A stretch of DNA of 64,000 nucleotides, taken from contig NZ_CP108352.1 of NCBI RefSeq assembly GCF_036237275.1, forward strand, positions 1,364,001 to 1,428,000, in the 5' to 3' direction. Position numbers and translations under genes: made by a program. The notes under the pieces were generated by a model, which was given only the letters and a program-made list of their open reading frames with translations, ran no database searches and had not been told where the DNA came from. Positions 55,464 to 64,000 of the stretch are shown one piece after another (the stretch's first letter is position 1; each line of letters opens with the position of its first letter). The stretch is from Streptomyces sp. NBC_01353. GTDB taxonomy: Bacteria; Actinomycetota; Actinomycetes; Streptomycetales; Streptomycetaceae.

Positions 55464-58057
55464 CCGGGGTTCCACGCGCGCTGTTGGAGACATGGCCGGG
55501 CCGTGTCCGGTTCCCGGGCGTCCTGACCGCCCTGGCGGAGCACGACCACCCCGCCGAAGCGGGCCCGCCCGACCGCCCGGTGTCCGATGGCGCGGCGGCC
55601 GAGCTGGCCGCCGACCTGCTCGCCGAAGCCGTCCTCGCACACGTGGGGGGCATGCCGCCGAGCGCGACCTTCGACGCACTGCTCGACCGCGGGGAGCACG
55701 ACGCGGCCGAGCGTCTGCTCCACGGCGGGGCGGTGCTGGACGGGCACCAGGCCGAGCTGCTGGCGCGCCGGCTGGACGACGCACGGGAGGCGGGTGCGGA
55801 GTCGGTGCGCCAGCGCGTCCTGGAGTTGGCCAGACGCGCGGAGGCGGCGGGGGTCGCCTTCGAACAGCCGGACGTCCCGGCGTTGGTCGAGACGTCCCGG
55901 GCGCGCGGCGCCGCCGCCGAGGAGGTGCTCTCCGAACAGGAGCGGGAGCTGGGTGATCGGGTGGAGGCCCTCGCCCAGGAGCTGGAGCGACTCGTCGAGG
56001 AACAGGAGCGAGCAGCCGCCGCTGACACGGGACAGGCCGTACGGGCCGGGGACGGCGACTTCGCCGTGGGCCGGGTGCGGGCGCTGCTCCGGGCCGGCGA
56101 ACTGGTCACCGCCCAGGCGCTGCTGAACCGGGAGCCCCTCGGCGTTCCCGTGCCGGAGGCCCTGGCGCCGCTCCCGGTGTGGGACAGGACCTGGACGCCC
56201 GACACGCTTCTGGAGTACCAGCTGAATCCGGCGATGCGCAGGCCACCGGAGTTCATGGCGTGGAAGGCCGCCGACGAGGACGCCGAGCGGCTGCTCGCCG
56301 CCTTCGGCCGGTTGGGGCGGGAGACGTCACCGGAGGCGGCGGAGGGCTTCGCCGACGCGCTCGGGCGGTTTCTCGGCGGGCCGGGTGAAGGGGCTGTCGC
56401 CCACCGCATCGACGGAGGCTACTTCACCTTCTTCGACGGCCTGTTCAGCGACGAGCCCCTGTCGGGTCTGCATCCGACGGGCCGGGTGGACCTCTTCGTC
56501 GCCGATCCGGGAACCACCGCGGTGCCAGCGGAACTCGCGGCGCACGACCCGCATGTCGCGATCGGCCCCGGCCTGCTGACCACCGGGTACACGGACCGCA
56601 CGGCAACCGCCGTGCTGAGCCTGCGCGACCTGCTCGGTCTGGCCGTGCTGCCCGCCGACCGGGCGGCTCGTACCTTGGGCATCCTGGCGCGGCAGTGGCC
56701 CGTGGAGGCCCTCATCGGCGACAGCCCGGCGGTGCTCGAGCGGAACCTCGGAAGGGCACCGGACGCGGCCTGGCGGGCCCTGCGGTGGATCACCCACATG
56801 TCGTTGCGAGGGGGAACCACCGCGGTGCGGGCGATGGAGCGCTGCACCGGCATGGATCCCGGGCTCCTGTGGGTGATGCTCCGCTACGCCCAGAACATGG
56901 ACGACCGCTCCGCCGGCGGCGACCTCTGGCCGGCGGAGACGGGCGGCTGGCGGAAGGACAAGGCGCTCGTCCGCGCGCTGCGGGCCGAACTGCTGGCGCG
57001 CTGCGGCGAACCGGCGGCCCAGGCCGCGTGGTGGGCGGCCCTCTCGGTCTGTGATCCCGAGGACGGGCGGTTCTCCCTGGGAGACCTCGGCGACTGGGCC
57101 GAGATCTGCTCGGGCTGGACCGGCTCCAGGGCTCAGGTCCTTGCGGCGATCGAAACGCTGGTGGCCCGTGGTCTGCTCGTCCGGGCGGAGCACGCCGGCG
57201 AACGGGTGCCCGCGCAGCGGGAGACCCCCGAGGGGGACTCGTCGCTGCGTGTGCCGCTCTCAGGCGCCGTGCGGGCGTTGCGCCCCTCGGCCGAGCAGGA
57301 GTTGACGGTCCTGCTGAAGGAGATCGAGCGCGCCGGCGGGCGGGAGGGTGGCGTGGACGACGCCGCGTCGGTCACGTCCGACGCCGTCGCGACGCCCGTC
57401 GGCTGGACTGCCTGGCACCGCAACCGCTTCGCCCCGGTGCCGTCGTACGCCCGCTATGTGGAGACGGAGCAGCGGGGCGCCGACGCCGAGGAGTTGGCGA
57501 CGCTCGCGGATCTCGCGGGTGGCGAGCTTCTGGAGCACTCCCTCGACGATCTGGTCGTGCGGGCGGCACCGCGGGTGGCCGATCTGGGGGCGGTCCTGAC
57601 GGATCTGACATCCCGGTGCAAGGAGCAGTACCGGGAGGTACGCGTCGATCTCCGCTGTCCCGCGTCCTTGTGGGTGGACGTGCCCGAGCCCGTGCTGCGT
57701 GCGGTGCTGTACGAGGTGCTGGACAACGCCGCGGAGGCTTTGACGGGCCTCGGCGCCGGTCTGGTGCAGGTCTCCGTCTCGCAGGAGAGTCCCGAGGTGA
57801 TCGTGGAGGTGCAGGACAACGGTCCGGGGCTGCCGCCGGAGGCGCGGGGCTGGAGGGTGTTCCAGCCCGAGTGGACCACCCGTGGCCCGGATCGCGGATG
57901 GGGTCTGCACCGCGTACGGAAGTTCCTGCGGGCCCTGCCGGAATCGGCGGTGGAGGCCGAGGCGCAGGTCTTCCGTTCCTCGCATCCGGCGCTGACGGGT
58001 GCCGCGCTGCGGCTCGTTCTTCCGGAACTGGAAGGTGTCCCGCCGCTGCCTGCGTGA
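55460..58057 (+). CDS. GHKL ATPase protein, last gene of conflict operon
   Basis: An 865-residue protein. The first 200 residues are Ala/Glu-rich helices with a coiled coil at about 151-187. The centre (200-620) is unassigned. Residues about 690-860 form a GHKL (histidine-kinase/Hsp90-type) ATPase: N-box VLDNAAEAL (D755, N756, E759), G1 box DNGPG (786-790) and G2 box GWGL (813-816), all intact. No phosphoacceptor His box or receiver-domain partner is visible, so it may work as an ATP-driven switch, as in MORC-like proteins. It overlaps the PLD gene by 4 bases and closes the operon; a convergent DoxX gene follows. Confidence 0.75.
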   Translation: MTGVPRALLETWPGRVRFPGVLTALAEHDHPAEAGPPDRPVSDGAAAELAADLLAEAVLAHVGGMPPSATFDALLDRGEHDAAERLLHGGAVLDGHQAELLARRLDDAREAGAESVRQRVLELARRAEAAGVAFEQPDVPALVETSRARGAAAEEVLSEQERELGDRVEALAQELERLVEEQERAAAADTGQAVRAGDGDFAVGRVRALLRAGELVTAQALLNREPLGVPVPEALAPLPVWDRTWTPDTLLEYQLNPAMRRPPEFMAWKAADEDAERLLAAFGRLGRETSPEAAEGFADALGRFLGGPGEGAVAHRIDGGYFTFFDGLFSDEPLSGLHPTGRVDLFVADPGTTAVPAELAAHDPHVAIGPGLLTTGYTDRTATAVLSLRDLLGLAVLPADRAARTLGILARQWPVEALIGDSPAVLERNLGRAPDAAWRALRWITHMSLRGGTTAVRAMERCTGMDPGLLWVMLRYAQNMDDRSAGGDLWPAETGGWRKDKALVRALRAELLARCGEPAAQAAWWAALSVCDPEDGRFSLGDLGDWAEICSGWTGSRAQVLAAIETLVARGLLVRAEHAGERVPAQRETPEGDSSLRVPLSGAVRALRPSAEQELTVLLKEIERAGGREGGVDDAASVTSDAVATPVGWTAWHRNRFAPVPSYARYVETEQRGADAEELATLADLAGGELLEHSLDDLVVRAAPRVADLGAVLTDLTSRCKEQYREVRVDLRCPASLWVDVPEPVLRAVLYEVLDNAAEALTGLGAGLVQVSVSQESPEVIVEVQDNGPGLPPEARGWRVFQPEWTTRGPDRGWGLHRVRKFLRALPESAVEAEAQVFRSSHPALTGAALRLVLPELEGVPPLPA

Positions 58058-58078
58058 CCCCCTGCGCGGGGCCCGGGA

Positions 58079-58615
58079 CTACGCGTCCGGTTCGCTCGGT
58101 TCCGCCGCGTCGTCCTGGGCCTGGGCGCGGCGGCCGACCACGGCGGCCGCGGCCAGGGCGCTGGCGAGGAAGGCGGTGGCGACGACCCAGGGCCGGTCGA
58201 CGACGTGACCGGTGGCGTGGTCGAGGGAGTAGCGGCCGGCGCCGGTGATGCCGATGGCGGCCGCGGTGAATCCGAGGAAGGCCGGGTACTCGAAGCCGCC
58301 GGACTGGGCGAAGAAGCCCGCGGGCAGATGCACGGCGACCGCGCCCGCCATGGCTCCGGCCGCGGCGGCGCCGGCCGCCGGAGTGGCCAGGCCCAGGGCG
58401 AGCAGTGCGCCGCCGCCGGCCTCACCGAGGCCCGCGGCGATCGCGCTCTCACGGGGCGGCGAGAAGCCCATGGCCGCCATCCCCTGTGCGGTGCCCTCGA
58501 TGCCACCGCCGCCGAACCAGCCGAAGAGCTTCTGGGTTCCGTGTGCGGCGAGGACGGCGCCGGTCCCCACCCGGAGTACGAGAAGCCCGAGGTCGCGTCG
58601 GTTCAGGGTGGTCAT
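58079..58615 (-). CDS. DoxX family membrane protein
   Basis: A 178-residue protein with four membrane helices: LGLLVLRVGTGAVLAAHGTQKLFGWFG near the N-terminus is the DoxX signature, followed by three further hydrophobic stretches (about 62-85, 88-105 and 145-163). The polar acidic C-terminus is short. DoxX-like proteins sit in redox-linked membrane complexes, in actinobacteria associated with superoxide or thiol handling, but the exact role here is unknown. The start at 58615 is set by the family N-terminus, with GGGAGA upstream. It converges on the conflict operon (21-base gap). Confidence 0.8.
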   Translation of the reverse strand: MTTLNRRDLGLLVLRVGTGAVLAAHGTQKLFGWFGGGGIEGTAQGMAAMGFSPPRESAIAAGLGEAGGGALLALGLATPAAGAAAAGAMAGAVAVHLPAGFFAQSGGFEYPAFLGFTAAAIGITGAGRYSLDHATGHVVDRPWVVATAFLASALAAAAVVGRRAQAQDDAAEPSEPDA

Positions 58616-58803
58616 CAGGGTCTCCCGGGGCAGCCGAAGGTCGGTCACCTTCCACTCTCGCCTCCGAGCGGGCCGAGCCCCCGGTGTTGTTGCTCCACTC
58701 GGGTGATGTCCCGCCCGGCCGGGGCCCTCGGCGCATGCGCTACATTTTGCCGGTCCTTGACCGCGATCATTCACGATCCTTTCCTCCTCGGAGCCGGCAA
58801 CCC

Positions 58804-59226
58804 ATGAGCGACATCGTCAACGGCCTCGGTCGGGCCACCGCCTACGGCGCACTCGGCGTGGTGCTGCTGATCCTCGGCATCGTCCTGGTGGACCTGCTGA
58901 CGCCGGGGAAGCTCGGCCGACAGATCTGGGAGGAGCGGAACCGCAACGCCGCGACACTGCTCAGCTCCGCCCTGCTCGGCGTAGGCGGGATCGTCTTCAC
59001 GTCGATCTGGACGACGTACGACGATTTCGGCAAGGGCCTCGCCTCCACGGCCGCGTTCGGTCTGCTGGGGCTGGCGATGATGGCCGTGGCCTTCCTGGTC
59101 GTGGACCTGGTCACGCCGGGGAAGCTGGGCGCCACCCTCGTCGACCCCCAGCCGCATCCGGCGGTCTGGGTGACGGCCTCCTGCAACATCGCCGTCTCCG
59201 CGATCGTGTCCGCGTCCATCGCCTGA
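58804..59226 (+). CDS. DUF350 membrane protein
   Basis: A 140-residue protein with two copies of a membrane hairpin. Each copy contains LGxxLxxxGIVLVDLLTPGKLG-like sequence (about residues 15-40 and 82-107; VDLLTPGKLG and VDLVTPGKLG), an internal repeat typical of DUF350 proteins. Four helices in all. No known function; family members often accompany synthetase or membrane-stress genes. The ATG follows immediately after a Ser/Arg-rich leader and has a CCTTTCC-poor but GGAG-containing upstream stretch (CTCGGAGCC). The DoxX gene is divergent. Confidence 0.75.
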   Translation: MSDIVNGLGRATAYGALGVVLLILGIVLVDLLTPGKLGRQIWEERNRNAATLLSSALLGVGGIVFTSIWTTYDDFGKGLASTAAFGLLGLAMMAVAFLVVDLVTPGKLGATLVDPQPHPAVWVTASCNIAVSAIVSASIA

Positions 59227-59230
59227 GCCT

Positions 59231-59701
59231 TCAACGCCCCATCGGCTCGACCTCCAGGAACCGCCTGCGGCGTGGCCCCCGGTACAGCAGCGCCTCCCAG
59301 CCGAGTCGCTCCAGGACGGGCACGCAGGCGGTGAGCGCGGCCTCCTCCTCCTGCGCGGCCCCGCCGCCGGGCGGGCCCACCCACTCGACGACGGCGGTTC
59401 CGGGCCGTTCACCGGCCGTGACCCGGTAGCCGGTCGCCACCCGGGCGCCCGCGTCGTCCACCGCCGAGGCCGCCGTCCTCGCCGCCTCCAGGGCGAGGGC
59501 CACGGCCCGGACCGGCTGTCTCAGCTCCCACTCCGCGGGCACCCCCGGCGGGTCACCGCCCTGCCGGTTGGTCATCCGCCTGATCTGAAGCAGCCCGTCG
59601 AAAGCAGCCCGCACCTCCCGTGACCGCTGCTCTCCTTCTGCCTCCTCCAGGGGCGGCCCGTCCCCCGTGGCCGCCTCGAACGTCCCCCGGTTCGTCGTCA
59701 T
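59231..59701 (-). CDS. Hypothetical protein
   Basis: A 156-residue soluble protein with no recognised domain. The middle (ALALEAARTAASAVDDAGAR) is helical and the end (LGWEALLYRGPRRRRFLEVEP) is basic. No signal peptide or membrane helix. Codon use is like that of its neighbours. The stop is 4 bases from the stop of the convergent DUF350 gene. The start at 59701 is the first ATG with plausible N-terminal sequence; the ribosome binding site is weak. Confidence 0.55.
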   Translation of the reverse strand: MTTNRGTFEAATGDGPPLEEAEGEQRSREVRAAFDGLLQIRRMTNRQGGDPPGVPAEWELRQPVRAVALALEAARTAASAVDDAGARVATGYRVTAGERPGTAVVEWVGPPGGGAAQEEEAALTACVPVLERLGWEALLYRGPRRRRFLEVEPMGR

Positions 59702-59756
59702 GTCCGAACGGTAGGACCCACCACTGACAACCGCCCATGTGCCCGCCGTCCAGGGC

Positions 59757-61286
59757 TCACCGCTGGCTGCGGCCGCTCGTGACCGCGTAGTACTGGAGGT
59801 CCTGCTTGTCGATCGGGCGGCGTACCGGGTAGCGGGTCGTGACCGTCGTCGTGGTCTTTCCGGCGCGCACGGCGGTGGCCGAACTGTGGCCGGTGCGTAG
59901 GGGCAGGAGGTGGGCGTGGACTCCGGGGGGTGCCTGGTAGGCGCTGTCGGTGGTGCCGGTCGTCGTGCGTACCTGGGCGGGTGCCGTGAGGAAGGAGACG
60001 ACCTCAACGGTGTCCCGGGGCGTTGCCGTGCCCCTACGGGGCTCTATCAGCCGGGGCTGGCGTGCGGTGGGTGGGGTGGCGTCGACGAACTGGACGCGTG
60101 AGGTCAGATAGAGGGTGTCGCGGACGATCTTCGGCCAGGCGCCGGTCTTGAAGCGGGTCAGGTAGTAGGACGTGAGGTCCAGGTAGGCGTAGCCGTTGTG
60201 CAGCGAGGGCGCGAAGTGGGTGCCCTCGGAGTAGTCGTTCCAGGTGGTGAGCTGGACCCAGTCGGCGCCGGAGTCGATGGCGGCTCCCCAACTCGCGCGC
60301 AGCGTCTCGGTGTTGCCCGCCTCGTCGTACACGCCCTGGTTGGGGCGCGCGTCCTGCACGGAGACGGGTTGCATCCAGATCTTGCCCAGCCGCCGGGCGC
60401 GGTCGGCGGCGGCGCCCGCTCCGTCCTGCCGGTTGGCGCTGCGGGCGCCCCACTCGGAGAAGCCGTGGCTGATGGCCGCGTACCGCTCGTGTTCCGGGGT
60501 GAAGTCCAGGAAGAGGGGGACGAGTGCGGTGCGGATGCCGTGCCGGGACTCCAGCTCGCGCATCATCGACCGCCACCAGTCGGGGTCCTTCTCCTCGGCC
60601 TTGAAGGGGGAGACGACGAGCCGGCCGTCCGGCAGGCGGTGCGCCGACGGGTGGCGGGCCAGCCGGGCGAGCGTGTCGGCGAGTGAGGCGGGGGTGGTGC
60701 TCAGCGAGGTCATGTCGGGCATGAGCTGGATCCGAAAGCCGGGGTCCTCCTCGCGGGCGGCCCGCAACAGCAGTTCAGCGCGGTCCCGGTTGCGTCCGCT
60801 CTCGGAAAGCAGGTCGAGGGTGAAGCCGTCGAGCCCGGCATCGCGTGCGGTACGGATCTCCTGGCGCAGATGGGCCAGTCCCCAGTTCCCGGCCTCGGGC
60901 GCGGCGGGCAGCGGACGGTCGCGCAGCAGCCCTCCGTACGCCCGGTGCTTGCCCTTCTCGCCGTTCGGGGTCAGATAGTTGCGGCTGTAGTAGTCGCGGT
61001 CCGCCGGCTCGTTGTCCAGGGAGAGCGGGTACGGGGTGAAGTAGTGAGCGAAGACGAGCTTGCCCGAGCGGCGCAGTTCGCGGGGCGGGGGCAGGTCGAA
61101 GGGGAGGGCGGTGCTGTACGCCGCCGGGGGCGTCGAGGCCGGCTCGGCGGGGGCGTCGTCGCGGAGTGCTCCGGCCGTTCCGATGCCGGCCCAGGCGCCG
61201 AGGAGCAGCACGCCCAGAGCGAGTCCCGGGAGCAGCCGACGGTGGCCCGGTGCCCGATGGGGCCGGGCTGAGGGCTTGTCCGCCAT
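59757..61286 (-). CDS. Exported glycoside hydrolase (GH71/GH99-like)
   Basis: A 509-residue protein with a signal peptide or anchor (residues about 18-42, LLPGLALGVLLLGAWAG) and a TIM-barrel resembling GH71 alpha-1,3-glucanases and GH99 endo-mannosidases: KLVFAHYFTPYPLS at the start of the barrel, GLDGFTLDLLSE, WVQLTTWNDYSEGTHFAPS and a beta-rich C-terminus. The WNDYSEGT block, with an acidic pair, is the usual catalytic region. It should cut or trim an alpha-linked extracellular polysaccharide. It lies divergent from a sugar-phosphate transferase, which fits an exopolysaccharide locus. Confidence 0.7.
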   Translation of the reverse strand: MADKPSARPHRAPGHRRLLPGLALGVLLLGAWAGIGTAGALRDDAPAEPASTPPAAYSTALPFDLPPPRELRRSGKLVFAHYFTPYPLSLDNEPADRDYYSRNYLTPNGEKGKHRAYGGLLRDRPLPAAPEAGNWGLAHLRQEIRTARDAGLDGFTLDLLSESGRNRDRAELLLRAAREEDPGFRIQLMPDMTSLSTTPASLADTLARLARHPSAHRLPDGRLVVSPFKAEEKDPDWWRSMMRELESRHGIRTALVPLFLDFTPEHERYAAISHGFSEWGARSANRQDGAGAAADRARRLGKIWMQPVSVQDARPNQGVYDEAGNTETLRASWGAAIDSGADWVQLTTWNDYSEGTHFAPSLHNGYAYLDLTSYYLTRFKTGAWPKIVRDTLYLTSRVQFVDATPPTARQPRLIEPRRGTATPRDTVEVVSFLTAPAQVRTTTGTTDSAYQAPPGVHAHLLPLRTGHSSATAVRAGKTTTTVTTRYPVRRPIDKQDLQYYAVTSGRSQR

Positions 61287-61901
61287 GGGCGTCCTTAGGG
61301 TCGGTCGGAGCTGCTGCCGCGGGCGCGCGGGCTGGCTGTAGTACAACCGATCGCGGGCTGCGGAACAACCACCGTCGGGTGCGTGCCGAACGGACCGCGG
61401 CAGTCCGTCGCGTACCGCTTCCGGCATGGTCGTTGGAGTGACCGGCGGCTTAAGACGTCAGCGATTCGTTCCGCATCGCGGGCCGCGCCGCGTCGGATTG
61501 CTTGTGTTCGAGAGGGGTGATCGACGGACAACCCACCGGCACGGGACGCATTCTCGCGCCCTGTCGGGGGCTTCCTGGCGGTGTGGTTTCGGACACAACC
61601 GGGGCCTCCTCTCCCGCCGTTGCCTCCTGCCAGTTCCGCGAACTCCGACACGTTCCCGCCCGTGCGCCGCATGGCCTCACGTGCGTCAACTCCCTTCGCA
61701 CAGCCGTATCATGCGAGCGGCCGTGTCCACACCGGCCCCGATGTCACGAGATGAATGAGCCGTCACCTTCTGAGGTCGTTCGTGTGAACACCAGCGGACG
61801 TGCGGGTCTTTGTCGTACTGTTCCGGGCGTTGCGACACTTGTTCATCGATCAGGGGGTCGAAGAGCGGGGTGACGCACGTCGAAACGTGCCTGGGGGGTA
61901 C
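61287..61901. other. Divergent intergenic region
   Basis: This 615-base gap separates the GH71-like gene and the sugar transferase gene. Several short + strand frames exist but are Arg/His-rich and lack family similarity, so none is called. The gap should hold the promoters for both directions, but no clear -35/-10 pair or long palindrome was found. Confidence 0.4.
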
Positions 61902-63380
61902 ATGTGGCATGCCCGCACAACTGAGACCGACAACTCTGCTGGGAACAAAGCCGGTTCCGTGGCGACACCGCCGCACCCGCGTGCCAAGGCCCGCTGGTAC
62001 CCGGTCGTCGCGCTGACGGTCGACATCCTCGGCGTGGGGCTGCCCACAGCGCTGATCATGGGCGTCGAGCGTCAGCCGTACGCCTACCTCAGTGCCCTGG
62101 TCGCCGCCCTGTGCTGGGTCGCGGTCCGCGCGCTCCGAAGACGGTACGCGCGTCGGGAACTCGGCGAGTCGCGGGGCAGTCTGCCCGTTCTGCACGACTG
62201 GCTGATCCTCCTCGGGGTACTCGCCGTGCTGCGTGCCGCCGCCGATCTGCACCATCCGGCGCTGCTCTGTCTCGCGGCACTGATCCCGGCACCCGTACTC
62301 ACCCTGACCTGCTCGAAACTGACCTGGCATCACCTGGTCGCGGCCCGCCGCGAGGCGCAGGTGGTCACCCGGGTGCTCGTCCTCGGCGAACCCACGGCCG
62401 CCGGTGATGTCGCGGAGCACCTCGCCGGACGCACCGAGCACCCGTACGTGGTGGTCGGCGTCGTCGCGGTCGGGGACGGCCAGGTCCGTACCGGCGCCCC
62501 CGTGGCGACCCGGCTCGGCGTCCTGATGCCGGAGGCCGCGGACGGGGACACCACCCATGTCCTGGCCGCCGTCCGTGAGTTGGAGGCCGATGTCGTCCTC
62601 GTCGCGGCCGGCCCCCTGATGGCGGGCGAACGGCTGCGGCGGCTCTCCTGGGGGCTGCACGACTCCGGTACCGAACTCGCCCTGGCCCCCGGCCTGGTGG
62701 AGTTTGCCGTGAAACGCCTGGAGACCACATCGGCGGCCGGAATGGCGCTGCTCCGGGTCGCGCCGCCGGTGCGCAGCGGTGTGCAGCAGGTCCTGAAGTC
62801 CGTCATGGACCGCGCCGGAGCGGCCTTCGGGCTGCTCGCCCTGTCGCCGTTCTTCCTCGCGATCGGCGCCGCGGTGCGGCTCACCTCGCCCGGGCCGGTG
62901 TTCTACAAGCAGGAGCGGGTCGGGCAGGGGCGAACCCCGTTCGTGATGTGGAAGTTCCGCACGATGTATCTCGACGCCGAAGCCCGCAAGGCGGAGCTGT
63001 CGCAGGCCAACGAGCACGACGGACTGATGTTCAAGATGCGGCGCGACCCCCGGGTGACCCGGGTGGGCAGACTGCTGCGCCGCACTTCGCTCGACGAACT
63101 GCCCCAGCTGATCAATGTGTTCCTCGGTTCCATGTCCCTGGTCGGACCGCGTCCGCCGCTGCCGGAGGAGGTGGCGCGGTACGGGGACGTGGAGCTGCGC
63201 CGGCTCGCCGTGCGCCCCGGGATGACCGGACTGTGGCAGATCAGCGGCCGTTCGGACCTGTCGTGGGACGAGACGGTGGAGCTCGATCTCCACTACGTGG
63301 ACAACTGGTCGTTCACCAGCGATGTCGATGTCATGGCCCGTACGTTCCGCGCCGTCGTCGACGGTCGCGGAGCGTACTGA
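61902..63380 (+). CDS. Undecaprenyl-phosphate sugar phosphotransferase (WcaJ-like)
   Basis: A 492-residue membrane enzyme that starts exopolysaccharide repeat units by moving a hexose-1-phosphate from a nucleotide sugar to undecaprenyl phosphate. Four hydrophobic helices lie in residues 35-145, a Rossmann-like region at about 150-270, another helix near 300, and then the catalytic sugar-transferase domain: FKMRRDPRVTRVGRLLRRTS, DELPQLINVFLGSMSLVGPRP and RPGMTGLWQISGRS. The start ATG 61902 is used because GGGGGG lies just before it; the frame is open for 34 codons further. A GDP-fucose-synthase-like gene is convergent. Confidence 0.88.
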   Translation: MWHARTTETDNSAGNKAGSVATPPHPRAKARWYPVVALTVDILGVGLPTALIMGVERQPYAYLSALVAALCWVAVRALRRRYARRELGESRGSLPVLHDWLILLGVLAVLRAAADLHHPALLCLAALIPAPVLTLTCSKLTWHHLVAARREAQVVTRVLVLGEPTAAGDVAEHLAGRTEHPYVVVGVVAVGDGQVRTGAPVATRLGVLMPEAADGDTTHVLAAVRELEADVVLVAAGPLMAGERLRRLSWGLHDSGTELALAPGLVEFAVKRLETTSAAGMALLRVAPPVRSGVQQVLKSVMDRAGAAFGLLALSPFFLAIGAAVRLTSPGPVFYKQERVGQGRTPFVMWKFRTMYLDAEARKAELSQANEHDGLMFKMRRDPRVTRVGRLLRRTSLDELPQLINVFLGSMSLVGPRPPLPEEVARYGDVELRRLAVRPGMTGLWQISGRSDLSWDETVELDLHYVDNWSFTSDVDVMARTFRAVVDGRGAY

Positions 63381-63398
63381 CGGGCCGGCCGCATGACG

Positions 63399-64000
63399 TC
63401 AGTTCTGTTCCCGCCACCAGGCATACGTGGCGGCGATGCCGTCGGGCAGTGCGACGGCCGGCTTCCAGCCGAGTCCGGTCAGCCGGGACACGTCGAGGAG
63501 CTTGCGCGGTGTGCCGTCGGGCTTGCTCGTGTCCCAGGCGATCCGGCCCTCGTACCCCGTCACCTCGGCGACAGTCTCGGCGAGTTCGCGGATGGTGAGG
63601 TCCTCGCCGCAGCCGATGTTGACCGGCTCGTCGCCGTCGTAGCTGCGCAGCAGTACGGCGCAGGCGGCGGCCAGGTCGTCGACGTGCAGGAACTCCCGGC
63701 GCGGGGTCCCGGAGCCCCAGAGCACGATCTCCTCGCGGCCCTCCTCACGGGCCTCGTGGAAGCGGCGGATCAGCGCCGGCAGGACGTGCGAGGTCTCCAG
63801 GTCGAAGTTGTCGCCGGGCCCGTAGAGGTTCGTGGGCATCGCGGAGACGTAGGCGGCTCCGTACTGCTTCCGGTACGACTGGACCTGCACGATGCCGGCG
63901 ATCTTGGCCAGCGCGTAGGCCTCGTTGGTGGGCTCGAGCGGGCCGGTGAGGAGCGCGTCCTCGGGGATCGGCTGGGGCGCGAGCCTCGGGTAGATGCAGG
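63399..64000 (-). CDS. GDP-L-fucose synthase-like epimerase/reductase (partial)
   Basis: The C-terminal 200 residues of an NAD(P)-dependent SDR-fold sugar-nucleotide enzyme; the N-terminus lies beyond the right edge. The catalytic Tyr/Lys pair is in [10 protein letters not shown], and [38 protein letters not shown] and [16 protein letters not shown] match GDP-fucose synthase (WcaG/Fcl), which makes GDP-L-fucose from the 4-keto-6-deoxymannose intermediate. Together with the WcaJ-like transferase it suggests fucose-type exopolysaccharide synthesis. Convergent with that gene, 18 bases apart. Confidence 0.85.
   Translation of the reverse strand, partial: CIYPRLAPQPIPEDALLTGPLEPTNEAYALAKIAGIVQVQSYRKQYGAAYVSAMPTNLYGPGDNFDLETSHVLPALIRRFHEAREEGREEIVLWGSGTPRREFLHVDDLAAACAVLLRSYDGDEPVNIGCGEDLTIRELAETVAEVTGYEGRIAWDTSKPDGTPRKLLDVSRLTGLGWKPAVALPDGIAATYAWWREQN

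Noticed and set aside
43211-58057. Calling the operon DISARM because it has a helicase and a PLD-fold protein
   Set aside because: No DUF1998 gene, no DNA methylase and no SF2-type DISARM helicase are present; the helicase is UPF1-like SF1.

Overview
The window is high-GC DNA with frequent GTG starts, short or overlapping intergenic gaps, a snapalysin-type protease and strong hairpin terminators without T-tracts. All of this points to a Streptomyces or close streptomycete chromosome. No tRNA, rRNA or CRISPR array was seen. The first 7 kb and parts of the 28-31 kb and 40-41 kb stretches carry decayed gene pieces (integrase tail, Mrp/ApbC piece, RHS/YD-repeat protein, PucR regulator, xanthine dehydrogenase), so this looks like accessory chromosome with repeated deletion.

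Layout. 0.4-6.1 kb: small acidic protein, cyclic-nucleotide-binding protein, an FAD oxidoreductase paired with an ECF41-type sigma factor (with a good ECF41 promoter in front), and an NfeD-SPFH membrane pair. 7.2-17.3 kb: sugar-acid and respiratory functions on the + strand: a gluconokinase/aldose-epimerase fusion, a cyclase-family hydrolase, a GMC oxidoreductase, an SDR dehydrogenase, cytochrome bd oxidase (cydA-cydB) and a TrkA-domain cation/proton antiporter. 17.3-28.7 kb: GH15 glucoamylase/trehalase, DUF2254 membrane protein, glycosyltransferase, amidase, snapalysin, secreted endonuclease I, a second antiporter and NADP-glutamate dehydrogenase.

31.7-40.5 kb is a molybdenum region: a small molybdopterin oxidoreductase, a di-Mop molybdate-binding protein, a HTH-Mop regulator with a likely leaderless, palindrome-controlled promoter, modA, a fused modB-modC, and a large assimilatory nitrate reductase fused to a flavoprotein reductase. 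Just before it lies a scar in which a PucR-type regulator and a xanthine dehydrogenase subunit were cut and joined.

43.2-58.1 kb is the most unusual part: five tightly coupled + strand genes encoding (1) an LCAT-like lipase, (2) a caspase-like protease-NTPase-WD40 protein, (3) a protein kinase-like domain fused to a UPF1-type SF1 helicase, (4) a winged-helix/PLD-fold protein and (5) a GHKL ATPase. Genes 3 and 4 resemble the kinase-helicase plus PLD pair of type I Mokosh anti-phage systems. Here the kinase and both PLD sites have lost catalytic residues, while the caspase, lipase, helicase and GHKL motifs look intact. I read this as a candidate, possibly undescribed, biological-conflict (defence) operon. 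The window ends with a DoxX protein, a DUF350 protein, a GH71-like secreted hydrolase and the start of an exopolysaccharide locus (sugar-phosphate transferase, GDP-fucose-synthase-like epimerase).
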